Below are positions 23,292 to 30,015 of a stretch of 30,015 nucleotides of DNA, one piece after another. Each line of letters starts with the position of its first letter. Position 1 is the stretch's first letter. Made by a program: the position numbers and the translations under genes. The DNA is from Proteobacteria bacterium UBA4457. GTDB taxonomy: Bacteria; Pseudomonadota; Gammaproteobacteria; Ga0077536. The notes under the pieces were generated by a model that was not told the DNA's origin, made no database searches, and saw only the letters and a program-made list of their open reading frames with translations. The stretch lies in assembly GCA_002390205.1 (NCBI GenBank), contig DGOV01000116.1, positions 466 to 30,480 on the forward strand, given 5' to 3'.

Positions 23292-24407
23292 ATGAATGAT
23301 TTGTACTCCAGTCTTAGCTTTAAGCGTGGTCCAGCGATGAAAAATCGCTTTATGTTGGCACCTTTGACCAACTCACAAAGTCATGAGGATGGCAGCTTGT
23401 CTGATGATGAATTTCATTGGTTGACCAAGCGTGCCGAAGGTGGATTTGGTCTTACAATGACTTGTGCCGCTCATGTGCAGATAGAAGGGAAGGGGTTTCC
23501 AGGCCAACTAGGTATCTTTTCGGATGATCAGCTACCTGGACTGACTCGGCTGGCATCAAAGATTAAGGAGCATGAAAGTATAGCGATAGCGCAGTTGTAC
23601 CATGGAGGTATGCGATGCCCTTCTGATGTCATTGGTATGCAGCCTGTGTCTTCGTCCGATAGCGAAAAGTGGGGGGCTCGAGCAATGACTACTCAGGAAG
23701 TTGAGACTATGATCGGTGCTTTCGTTACCGCTGCTGCTCGAGCTGAAAAAGCTGGGTTTGATGGTGTTGAGCTTCATGGCGCACATGGATATCTACTAGC
23801 CCAATTTCTATCTCCGGAAGTCAATAAGAGAACCGATCGTTTTGGTGGATCTTTGGCTAACCGCTCCGCCCCGATGTTTGAAATTATCCAAGGAATCCGA
23901 TCTGTTTGTGGAGATGATTTCATGATAGGGATGAGACTTTCTCCTGAACGGTTTGGTATGGACTTAGGTGAAGTCATTGAGATCGCTCAGAAGCTAATGA
24001 AAGACGGATTAATAGAATTTTTAGATATGTCTCTATGGGATGTGTTCAAGGAAGCAGAAGCCGAAGAATATAAAGGACAAAGTTTATTGTCGTACTTTTC
24101 TCAATTAGAGCGGGGCGATGTTAGGCTAGGAGTGGCGGGTAAAATAATGACACCAGGCGATGTTGAGAAAGTTATGGGTATGGGGATTGATTGGGTCATG
24201 CTGGGTAAAGCCGGGATACTTCACCACGATTATCCCAATCAATTGAAGAAAAACCCCAACTTCGTGCCGGCAACATTACCTGTCTCTGCAGATTATCTCC
24301 GAAACGAAGGATTGAGTGATACGTTTGTTGAATATATGAAGGTATGGAAAGGCTTTGTTAAAGGCGCAGATGGTTTCGTAGATGCCGATGTTATTTTGAA
24401 TAGCTAG
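23292..24407 (+). CDS. NADH:flavin oxidoreductase, Old Yellow Enzyme family
   Basis: This 371-aa FMN-dependent TIM-barrel enzyme reduces activated C=C bonds, enones or related groups with NAD(P)H. Family marks are NRFMLAPLTN (18-27), AQLYHGG (100-106), the substrate-binding HGAH (H162 and H165) in VELHGAHGYLLAQFLSP, and the NKRTDRFGGS segment. No C-terminal iron-sulfur domain as in 2,4-dienoyl-CoA reductase (FadH) is present, so it is the single-domain type. It starts 88 bases after the kinase with a weak ribosome binding site. With the P450 and the crotonases it could supply a reductive step in the same pathway; this is inferred from context. Confidence 0.9.
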   Translation: MNDLYSSLSFKRGPAMKNRFMLAPLTNSQSHEDGSLSDDEFHWLTKRAEGGFGLTMTCAAHVQIEGKGFPGQLGIFSDDQLPGLTRLASKIKEHESIAIAQLYHGGMRCPSDVIGMQPVSSSDSEKWGARAMTTQEVETMIGAFVTAAARAEKAGFDGVELHGAHGYLLAQFLSPEVNKRTDRFGGSLANRSAPMFEIIQGIRSVCGDDFMIGMRLSPERFGMDLGEVIEIAQKLMKDGLIEFLDMSLWDVFKEAEAEEYKGQSLLSYFSQLERGDVRLGVAGKIMTPGDVEKVMGMGIDWVMLGKAGILHHDYPNQLKKNPNFVPATLPVSADYLRNEGLSDTFVEYMKVWKGFVKGADGFVDADVILNS

Positions 24408-24455
24408 ACAATAAATGTGCAATATAATCTTAAAATACTTACCTAACTTTGCCGT

Positions 24456-24486
24456 TGAAATACCCGAGCAGCACTAAGGTATTTCA
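24456..24486. repeat. 9-bp perfect inverted repeat (hairpin or operator) after the Old Yellow Enzyme gene
   Basis: TGAAATACC at 24456-24464 is the exact reverse complement of GGTATTTCA at 24478-24486, separated by 13 bases. It lies 49 bases after the stop codon. No T-run follows, so a standard intrinsic terminator is unlikely, though a stabilising 3' stem is possible. Confidence 0.55.
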
Positions 24487-24499
24487 GAAACATTGAACT

Positions 24500-24520
24500 A
24501 GTTCTTTACTCTAAAGAACT
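24500..24520. repeat. 9-bp perfect inverted repeat with 3-base loop
   Basis: AGTTCTTTA at 24500-24508 and TAAAGAACT at 24512-24520 pair perfectly around the loop CTC. This is the tightest hairpin in the window and follows the previous one by only 13 bases. It has no T-run after it. It may be a regulator binding site, an mRNA stability element, or a scar at the edge of the hydantoinase remnant that begins here. Confidence 0.6.
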
Positions 24521-24774
24521 GCGTTTCGCCAAACTTTAGGTGGGGAAATTCTTCCGCTGCAGTTGAAATGGCGGTTTCATTCGGAGGTCACTCCATACCC
24601 AATCGAATGCTAGAAAAAGAAATGGTTAGTGGTCCAGCACTGTTAGTTGCGAAGGACACAACTATTGTCGTACCGGTAGGATATTCTGCAGAAATGTCTA
24701 CTGGAGGCTACTTGCTCATTACTTCTCGAGATTATGCCAATACCGCTTTTTTTATTGCTACGCAATGGATCTAG
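24502..24774 (+). pseudogene. Remnant of a hydantoinase/oxoprolinase A subunit (C-terminal fragment)
   Basis: The open frame from 24502 to the stop at 24774 encodes about 90 residues. Its core VSGPALLVAKDTTIVVPVGY, followed by SAEMSTGGYLLIT, matches the C-terminal end of HyuA-type N-methylhydantoinase/acetophenone carboxylase subunits, whose pattern is roughly GPAIIExxDTTxVVPPGWxAxVDxxGNLxL. Such proteins are normally near 700 aa, so over 80% is missing, and no other hydantoinase sequence is found upstream. A possible ATG at 24568 lacks a ribosome binding site. I read it as a decayed ATP-dependent C-N ring-opening enzyme. A small functional protein is the alternative. Confidence 0.5.
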
Positions 24775-24844
24775 CGGTTGAAGAGAGCAGTTGCCTGTGA
24801 GTATAGTGGTTGTGTCTAGTCGGTTGTATTAAGGGGATAATACT

Positions 24845-25498
24845 ATGGTCGAGTTTCCACCTGTTCCTATGAATGAAGCACTTCTGGTTCTGACTCATTT
24901 GCAGAATGATTTCTGGCACCCTCAAGGCAGTGGTTATCATTTTACTAAAGACACTCTGCCGTTTCCTGACACAAAGGAACGTATCGTTTCTTTAGTACAT
25001 CAATGTCGTTCAAATAAAGTTCCCATTATTTTCCATAACGAAACCTTTCGGCCCGGTCACCCAGAGTTGAGTATTCGACGAAATGGTTACGTAAGAGGAT
25101 CAGGAAGGGTTTTGCAGGTGCCAGAGAATAATATGGCCGTTCGAGGTTCCTGGGGTGCGCAAACGTTAGACGAACTTAAACCTGAGGTCGGATCTTTTGA
25201 ATATGAAGTCGATAATGCGAAAGTAGATCCGTTCACTTGTAGTGAATTTGAGGTGCTACTTAGAAATTCTGGCCGAACGATTCTAATTTTGGCAGGATTA
25301 GCGACGAACTTTGGTATTGAGATGACAGCACGTAGCGCCAACGAAAGAGACTACGGCGTAGTCATTCTATCGGATTGTACCGATAGAATGCTGGGTGATT
25401 ATAGCGAACAGACCATGCAGAAGCTGTTGCCTTATTTTGGTCGGGTCATGACTTCTTCAGATCTTGCCAACGAGTTCTATGAGCAGTCTCGCCCGTAG
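24845..25498 (+). CDS. Isochorismatase-fold protein lacking the usual catalytic Asp and Cys
   Basis: This 217-aa protein has the cysteine hydrolase/isochorismatase fold. Family segments are LLVLTHLQNDFWHP (13-26), the Lys motif NAKVDPFTCSEFEVLLR (K126), and GLATNFGIEMTARSANERDYGVVILSDC. Active relatives have D in the DxQNDF motif; here it is H18, codon CAT. The nucleophilic Cys of ATNVCV is G157, codon GGT. EntB/PhzD-type isochorismatases also lack the Cys but keep the Asp, so this one fits neither mechanism. It may be a binding protein, a degenerate enzyme or a new activity. AAGGGGA precedes the ATG. It is 61 bases before the luciferase-like gene. Confidence 0.85.
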   Translation: MVEFPPVPMNEALLVLTHLQNDFWHPQGSGYHFTKDTLPFPDTKERIVSLVHQCRSNKVPIIFHNETFRPGHPELSIRRNGYVRGSGRVLQVPENNMAVRGSWGAQTLDELKPEVGSFEYEVDNAKVDPFTCSEFEVLLRNSGRTILILAGLATNFGIEMTARSANERDYGVVILSDCTDRMLGDYSEQTMQKLLPYFGRVMTSSDLANEFYEQSRP

Positions 25499-25559
25499 AG
25501 AAGCGTTGTAATGACAATAGTTCAACTAGGAATGTTTTAATTTTTTATAAGGAAAAAAA

Positions 25560-26642
25560 ATGGAATTCGGTATTGGGGTAAGCACGCATATAAATAACTG
25601 GAAGTTTATTCAGTACGCAGAAGAACTTGGTTTTGATCGAGCGTGGGTAGGCGATTCACAAATGATATGGTCGGACTGTTACGCAACTTTGGCTTTAGCC
25701 GCCCACAACACGAGCCGCATAAAGTTGGGGACCGGCGTTGCTATAACTGGAACTCGTATCGCTCCAGTGACAGCACATTCGATCGCCACTATCAATGCGA
25801 TTGCTCCGGGTCGCATATTCTTAGGATTAGGCACAGGACATACCGCGATGCGCACAATGGGACAAAATCCGATGCGAGCAAAGGCATTTAGCTCCTATTT
25901 AGAAACTGTTACACACTTATTGAAGGGGGACGCTGTTGACTATACCTATGATGGCGAAACTCGAGAGATACAGTTCATGCATCAGGATAGAGGGTTTTTG
26001 AATCTTGAAGATCCTATCCCAATTTATGTGGCAGCGAATGGCCCCATGGCATTAGCAGCTGCAGGCCGCTTTGGGGATGGGTTCATGACCGTAGGAGGGG
26101 AGCCTGAGATATTTACACCTAAGCTGGATGCTATTTATGCTGGGGCGGCTAAAGTTGGACGACAGCTGCCAGAGAATTTCCATACTGCTTTTATTACGAG
26201 CAGCTGTGTCTTACAGCCCGGTGATGAGCTCACAGATGACCGTGTCATTGATGAAACAGGAAGTTGGGTGGCCTGTGAGTTGCATTTTTACTATGAGTTG
26301 TGGAAAGACAGCGGCGAAAACGATGCGATCATCCCTGAATATTTCCAACCAATTTGGGGAGACTACCTCAAGAGAGTCGCTAATATGAGCCTTCCTGAAA
26401 GAGCGCGTTTTCGTCAAATACATGAAGGTCACTTGGTTTATTTACAGCCGGATGAACGCGGATATATCACTCCTGGGGCAATAGAGGCTGGGACATTGGT
26501 TGGGGAGCCAGACCAAATTATCGAACATGTTCGAAAACTTGAATCCGCAGGAATGAAAGAAATTGCGTTGTGGCCACCGATGGACCGCGAGAGGAAAGTG
26601 CTGAAAGATTTCGCTGAACATGTAATGCCTGCTTTTCGCTAG
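25560..26642 (+). CDS. Luciferase-like (LLM class) flavin-dependent oxidoreductase
   Basis: This 360-aa TIM-barrel enzyme belongs to the bacterial luciferase-like family that uses FMN or F420. It shows FIQYAEELGFDRAWVGDSQM (16-35), TSRIKLGTGVAITGTRIAPVTAHSIATI read in parts, GRIFLGLGTGHTAMRTMG, and IPIYVAANGPMALAAAGRFGDG. The sequence TGHTAMRTMGQNPMR is typical of the Mer-like F420 group, but cofactor choice cannot be settled by eye, and FMN is likelier in a gammaproteobacterium without known F420 genes. AAGGA lies 7 bases before the ATG. A crotonase starts 19 bases after it, and the pair probably forms an operon with the CoA ligase. Confidence 0.88.
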   Translation: MEFGIGVSTHINNWKFIQYAEELGFDRAWVGDSQMIWSDCYATLALAAHNTSRIKLGTGVAITGTRIAPVTAHSIATINAIAPGRIFLGLGTGHTAMRTMGQNPMRAKAFSSYLETVTHLLKGDAVDYTYDGETREIQFMHQDRGFLNLEDPIPIYVAANGPMALAAAGRFGDGFMTVGGEPEIFTPKLDAIYAGAAKVGRQLPENFHTAFITSSCVLQPGDELTDDRVIDETGSWVACELHFYYELWKDSGENDAIIPEYFQPIWGDYLKRVANMSLPERARFRQIHEGHLVYLQPDERGYITPGAIEAGTLVGEPDQIIEHVRKLESAGMKEIALWPPMDRERKVLKDFAEHVMPAFR

Positions 26643-26661
26643 ATTTTTTTTAGGAGACTAC

Positions 26662-27417
26662 GTGAAGATAACCTTAGAACGACCTGATAAATATGTTGCG
26701 ATGGTAACCATAGATAATCAGCCTCGTTTAAATGCCATGACACGAGATATGATGCGTGAGCTAGGTGCTGTATGGGATGAATTAGAAGCAGATACCACGC
26801 GTTGCATTATTTTGACTGGTGCGGGAGAGCGAGGTTTTTGTGTGGGAGCAGATCTCAGCGGGGACCTGACCGCCTCAGAAGAGATGGCAACAATTGTTAA
26901 TCATTCCTTGCTGAAATGTGATTCATATTCGAAACCAATTATTTCTGCAGTTAACGGAGATTGTATTGGAGGTGGTCTTGAGCTTTTGCTCTCCACAGAT
27001 ATACGAGGTTGTGTGGCGAGCGCACGCTTTGGTTTGCCCGAAGTTAAATGGTCTGTTTATCCTTTTGGAGGCGCAACATTAAAGTTTGTAGAGCAAATCG
27101 GCTATATACATGCAATGGATCTCCTCCTTACAGGAGAGCTCATTGACGCTAAGAGAAGCCTGGAGTTAGATATCATCAATGAAATTTTTGAAAGCCATGA
27201 CGAGCTTATAGTTTGGGCGCTAAAGAAAGCGAGAACCATCGCACGTAACGGACCTAAGGCTGTTCAGGCCGTTAAAAAGCAAGTGAGCGATACTATCTCT
27301 GCTCATGTGCAAAGTAGAGAATTACTTGAGCAACGCTTGGGAGAGGAAGTTCGCGCAAGTGATGATTTTAAGGAAGGAGTAGCGGCATTCCTTGAAAAAC
27401 GTAAACCAAATTATTAA
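26662..27417 (+). CDS. Enoyl-CoA hydratase (crotonase family), both catalytic Glu present
   Basis: This 251-aa protein keeps both catalytic glutamates of true enoyl-CoA hydratases: E107 in CIGGGLELLL and E127 in GLPEVKW. Oxyanion-hole segments are FCVGADLSGD and VNGDCIGGG, and the tail is GVAAFLEKRKP. It should add water to an enoyl-CoA, or do a related lyase step. The start is GTG at 26662, supported by TAGGAG about 5 bases ahead. It sits 19 bases after the luciferase-like gene and 17 bases before the CoA ligase, a tight three-gene unit that suggests activation, oxidation and hydration of the same acyl chain. Confidence 0.92.
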   Translation: MKITLERPDKYVAMVTIDNQPRLNAMTRDMMRELGAVWDELEADTTRCIILTGAGERGFCVGADLSGDLTASEEMATIVNHSLLKCDSYSKPIISAVNGDCIGGGLELLLSTDIRGCVASARFGLPEVKWSVYPFGGATLKFVEQIGYIHAMDLLLTGELIDAKRSLELDIINEIFESHDELIVWALKKARTIARNGPKAVQAVKKQVSDTISAHVQSRELLEQRLGEEVRASDDFKEGVAAFLEKRKPNY

Positions 27418-27434
27418 TTGGCACGTTAGTAATT

Positions 27435-29054
27435 ATGATTCGTCCTAAAAGTAAAACGCTAGGCGATCTTCTTGACGAGATGTCTGTCACCAGAGGCTCT
27501 CAGACAGCGCTTGTCTTTGGAGATGTAAACATCAGCTTCTCTGAGTGGAGAAAAGAGGTAGATAAGTTTGCTAGGTCGCTACTATCTGTAGGCATAAAAC
27601 ATGGTGATAGAGTTGCGGTATTGGCGGGTAACCGGCCTGAATGGCTAATCGCTGCTTTTGCGATAGCAAAGATAGGGGCAGTGATGACTGCCGTCAGTAC
27701 ATTTTCGACAAGTAGAGAATTGAACTGGTGTTTGAATCAATCAGGTGCCGTAGCTTTGATTATGTTATCGAAGATCCGAGGTCAGGATTTTCTGGCTGAA
27801 ATTCGAGCAGACTGTCCAGAGCTATCAGAACAACAACCATTTGCTTTTGATTCTCCAGCTTTACCGGAGTTAAAGACCGTCATTACTATCGATGGGGAGA
27901 CTGAGGGGGCGATCGCAAGCTGGTCTGACTTTATGAATCGAAATTCTCTATATAGCGAGGAGGCTCTCTTAGATGCTCAAGCATCTGTAAATCCTGAAGA
28001 TATTTGTTATATATTGTACACATCCGGTTCAACTGCTAGTCCTAAGGGAGTGATGCTTGCACACAAAGGGGTCATAGAAAATGGATTTGATATAGGCGAG
28101 CGTCAGCATTTGACCGAAAAAGATCGCCTTTGGCTTGCGGTGCCATTATTTTGGTCTTTTGGTTCTGCTAACGCTTTGCCCGCAATAATGACGCATGGCG
28201 GCACGATTGTTTTGCAGGAAAGCTTTGATGCTGATCGGGCGCTTACTATTATTAGATCGCAGCGTTGCACGGTTTTCTACGGAATGGCAAACATGGTAAG
28301 AGCTCTCAAGGCCAGTAGCTCCTGGTCCAACGATGCGGTTGAGACTATGCGTACAGGTTTGACGATAGGGCTTCCTGAAGATGTTGCATTTATAATAGAG
28401 ACATTAAAAGCTCATGAGCTATGTAATGTTTATGGGTCAACAGAGACTTACGGCAATGCTACAGTATGTGATGCCTTTGATTCTCTAGAACAGCGACTGA
28501 ATTCTCAAGGCATGCCTCTTCCGGGTATGGATGTACAAATATTAGATCGTGACACGAGAGAAATTCTTCCCTCTGGTGTTATAGGCGAGATTGCTATCAA
28601 AGGCTATGTGACGGTTGGTTACTATCTAGAGCCAGAAATGACTGTATCGACTTTCCATAATGATTTCTTTTTGTCGGGAGATCTAGGTTGCCTCGATCAA
28701 GATGGGCGCCTCTATTTCAAAGGACGCTTCAAGGAGATGATCAAAACAGGTGGTATTAACGTCGCACCACTTGAGGTCGAAGGGATTCTGGTGGCGCATC
28801 CGATGGTAAAACAAGCATATGTTGTCGGAGTCTTTGATCATGTCAAAGAAGAGAAAGTTGTTGCTGTCGTCGTGTATGAAGAAGGCGAGCAAGAGTCAGA
28901 GAAAGATTTACGGGAATTTTGTAGAGAAGAACTCGCTTCATACAAAGTGCCCGAAAGCATTATTTTTTACCAGGAAATTAATTTGCCGCTAACGTCAACG
29001 GGTAAAATCAACAAACTTAAACTAAAAGATGAGCTCACTATGAAGCTGGGTTGA
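27435..29054 (+). CDS. Acyl-CoA ligase of the AMP-binding family
   Basis: This 539-aa adenylate-forming enzyme activates a carboxylate to its CoA thioester. The P-loop is YTSGSTASPKG at 195-205, followed by the YGSTETYGN motif, SGDLGCLDQDGRLYFKGRFKEM read in parts, the hinge GGINVAPLEVE, and K524 in TGKINKLKLK. It is of full length, unlike the shorter ligase at 10647, and the two are not close copies. It ends the plus-strand gene run and is the last of the tight unit with the luciferase-like enzyme and hydratase. Substrate unknown. Convergent with yghU, with a 7-bp hairpin between the two genes. Confidence 0.9.
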   Translation: MIRPKSKTLGDLLDEMSVTRGSQTALVFGDVNISFSEWRKEVDKFARSLLSVGIKHGDRVAVLAGNRPEWLIAAFAIAKIGAVMTAVSTFSTSRELNWCLNQSGAVALIMLSKIRGQDFLAEIRADCPELSEQQPFAFDSPALPELKTVITIDGETEGAIASWSDFMNRNSLYSEEALLDAQASVNPEDICYILYTSGSTASPKGVMLAHKGVIENGFDIGERQHLTEKDRLWLAVPLFWSFGSANALPAIMTHGGTIVLQESFDADRALTIIRSQRCTVFYGMANMVRALKASSSWSNDAVETMRTGLTIGLPEDVAFIIETLKAHELCNVYGSTETYGNATVCDAFDSLEQRLNSQGMPLPGMDVQILDRDTREILPSGVIGEIAIKGYVTVGYYLEPEMTVSTFHNDFFLSGDLGCLDQDGRLYFKGRFKEMIKTGGINVAPLEVEGILVAHPMVKQAYVVGVFDHVKEEKVVAVVVYEEGEQESEKDLREFCREELASYKVPESIIFYQEINLPLTSTGKINKLKLKDELTMKLG

Positions 29055-29059
29055 TCTTT

Positions 29060-29076
29060 CTGAGCACTTTGCTCAG
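29060..29076. terminator. Hairpin between convergent genes (possible terminator)
   Basis: CTGAGCA (29060-29066) and TGCTCAG (29070-29076) form a perfect 7-bp stem with a 3-base loop, 6 bases after the ligase stop. No T-run follows on the plus strand, so it is a weak intrinsic terminator candidate or a bidirectional transcript end between the convergent ligase and yghU genes. Confidence 0.45.
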
Positions 29077-29112
29077 CAAGCTGTTGCGATACGGATCGCT
29101 TGGCTTTTACAG

Positions 29113-29955
29113 CTAGTCTAAATCGCTCGAATGATGTCTTTCTTTTAATTGTCCTTCTTCCGGTCCCCAAGTTCTATTAACTTTTCGGCCGCGTTGCACA
29201 GCAGGCCGGTCATTTATTTCATTAGCCCACCTGTTTACATTTTTATACGAGGCTACATCAAGAAATTCTCTAGCCTCGTAAAGATTATCCATGACAAGCC
29301 ATCCGTACCAAGAGAATGTCGCTATGTCAGAAATATTGTATTCAGATCCAGATAGGAATGGCTTTGACATGAGGTTCTTGTCGAGTACATCTAGCTGACG
29401 TTTCACTTCCATTGCAAAACGATTTATTGGATATTCCATTTTAGACGGCGCATAGGCATAAAAATGTCCGAATCCGCCACCTAGATATGGAGCACTGCCC
29501 ATTTGCCAAAACAGCCAACTCATACACTCTGCGCGTTCAGCAGGATCGGTTGGTATGAATTGTCCGAATTTTTCTGCCAGGTAGAATAAAATTGCTGCAG
29601 ATTCAAAAACTCTTGTACCGGGAGAGGTGCTCCGATCGAAAAGAGCAGGAATTTTTGAGTTTGGATTGATGTCGACAAAACCGCTGCTGAATTGATCCCC
29701 TTCGCTGATATCAATATAGAAAGCATCATACTCAGCTTCTTTTATACCTAACGCTAAGAGCTCTTCAAGCATGATAGTCACTTTGACTCCGTTAGGTGTA
29801 CCCATTGAATATAATTGCAAGGGGTGTTCTCCAACAGGTAGATCTTTCTCGTTGGTTGCTCCCGAAATAGGACGGTTGATACTTGCGAATTTCCCTCCAC
29901 TTTCCGTGTCCCATGTCCAAACTTCAGGCGGTGTATATTCGTTCGAATCCGTCAT
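29113..29955 (-). CDS. yghU: YghU-like nu-class glutathione transferase
   Basis: This 280-aa protein matches E. coli YghU (288 aa) nearly throughout. It has an N-terminal extension VWTWDTESGGKFASINRPISG, then the thioredoxin-like domain LQLYSMGTPNGVKVTIMLEE, then FVDINPNSKIPALFD and FESAAILFYLAEKFG. The helical domain contains YLGGGFGHFYAYAP and PAVQRGRKVNRTWGP. YghU binds two glutathiones and reduces disulfides and organic peroxides, so a role in redox protection is likely. AGGAAA lies 8 bases before the ATG. It is convergent with the ligase and probably not part of the same pathway, although glutathione transferases do occur in catabolic islands. Confidence 0.95.
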   Translation of the reverse strand: MTDSNEYTPPEVWTWDTESGGKFASINRPISGATNEKDLPVGEHPLQLYSMGTPNGVKVTIMLEELLALGIKEAEYDAFYIDISEGDQFSSGFVDINPNSKIPALFDRSTSPGTRVFESAAILFYLAEKFGQFIPTDPAERAECMSWLFWQMGSAPYLGGGFGHFYAYAPSKMEYPINRFAMEVKRQLDVLDKNLMSKPFLSGSEYNISDIATFSWYGWLVMDNLYEAREFLDVASYKNVNRWANEINDRPAVQRGRKVNRTWGPEEGQLKERHHSSDLD

Positions 29956-30015
29956 AGTGATTTCCTAATTTTATGAGCTCGGTGCGATGTATTTCTTCGT
30001 GGGTTAAAAGTCGAG

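Noticed and set aside
1..30015. Mobile element, phage, CRISPR or defence system
   Set aside because: No transposase, integrase, terminal repeats, repeat-spacer array or recognised defence gene was found.

Overview
The window looks like chromosomal DNA of a gammaproteobacterium, most likely a marine or aquatic relative of the Pseudomonadales/Cellvibrionales type. The evidence is a System I cytochrome c maturation operon (ccmABCD), a Pseudomonas-type O-antigen block (wbpE, a wbpK/V-like epimerase, wbpL, wbpM, galU), and close likeness (from memory, no search run) to Pseudomonas WbpE, to the PA1024 quinone reductase and to E. coli YghU. Base composition looks moderately A+T-leaning by eye and fairly even. 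I see no tRNA, rRNA, transposase, integrase or CRISPR array.

Layout. (1) 1-2547, minus strand: a hypothetical 126-aa gene, then ccmA, ccmB, ccmC and the start of ccmD, which runs off the left edge. The ccm genes are translationally coupled. (2) 2548-2885: a divergent intergenic region with a probable promoter framed by an inverted repeat. (3) 2886-8768, plus strand: surface polysaccharide genes for sugar-nucleotide amination, epimerisation, lipid-linked initiation, UDP-GlcNAc 4,6-dehydration and UDP-glucose supply. (4) 8778-10458, minus strand: a queuosine-precursor (YhhQ/VUT) transporter behind an unrecognised 315-aa gene, with a hairpin that overlaps the ribosome binding site. (5) 10647-15532: an acyl-CoA ligase, a protein tyrosine phosphatase, an NADH:quinone reductase of the nitronate monooxygenase fold, and an amidase, on alternating strands. 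(6) 15721-29054, all plus strand: two paralogous D-aminoacylase-like amidohydrolases around an NTF2-like gene, a P450, two crotonases, a phosphoribulokinase/uridine-kinase-like kinase, an Old Yellow Enzyme homologue, a hydantoinase A remnant, an isochorismatase-fold protein lacking its catalytic residues, a luciferase-like monooxygenase and a second acyl-CoA ligase. (7) 29113-29955, minus strand: yghU.

Region 6 is the most interesting part. It reads as a catabolic or tailoring island for an unidentified, probably amide- or imide-containing substrate: C-N bond hydrolysis, P450 and flavin oxidation/reduction, CoA activation and crotonase steps. No described pathway that I know has this combination. 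The substrate cannot be read from sequence, and membership of one pathway is inferred from strand and proximity only. Notable details are the isochorismatase-fold protein without Asp and Cys, the crotonase missing one catalytic Glu, the hydantoinase remnant behind two perfect hairpins, and a structured leader in front of the kinase.
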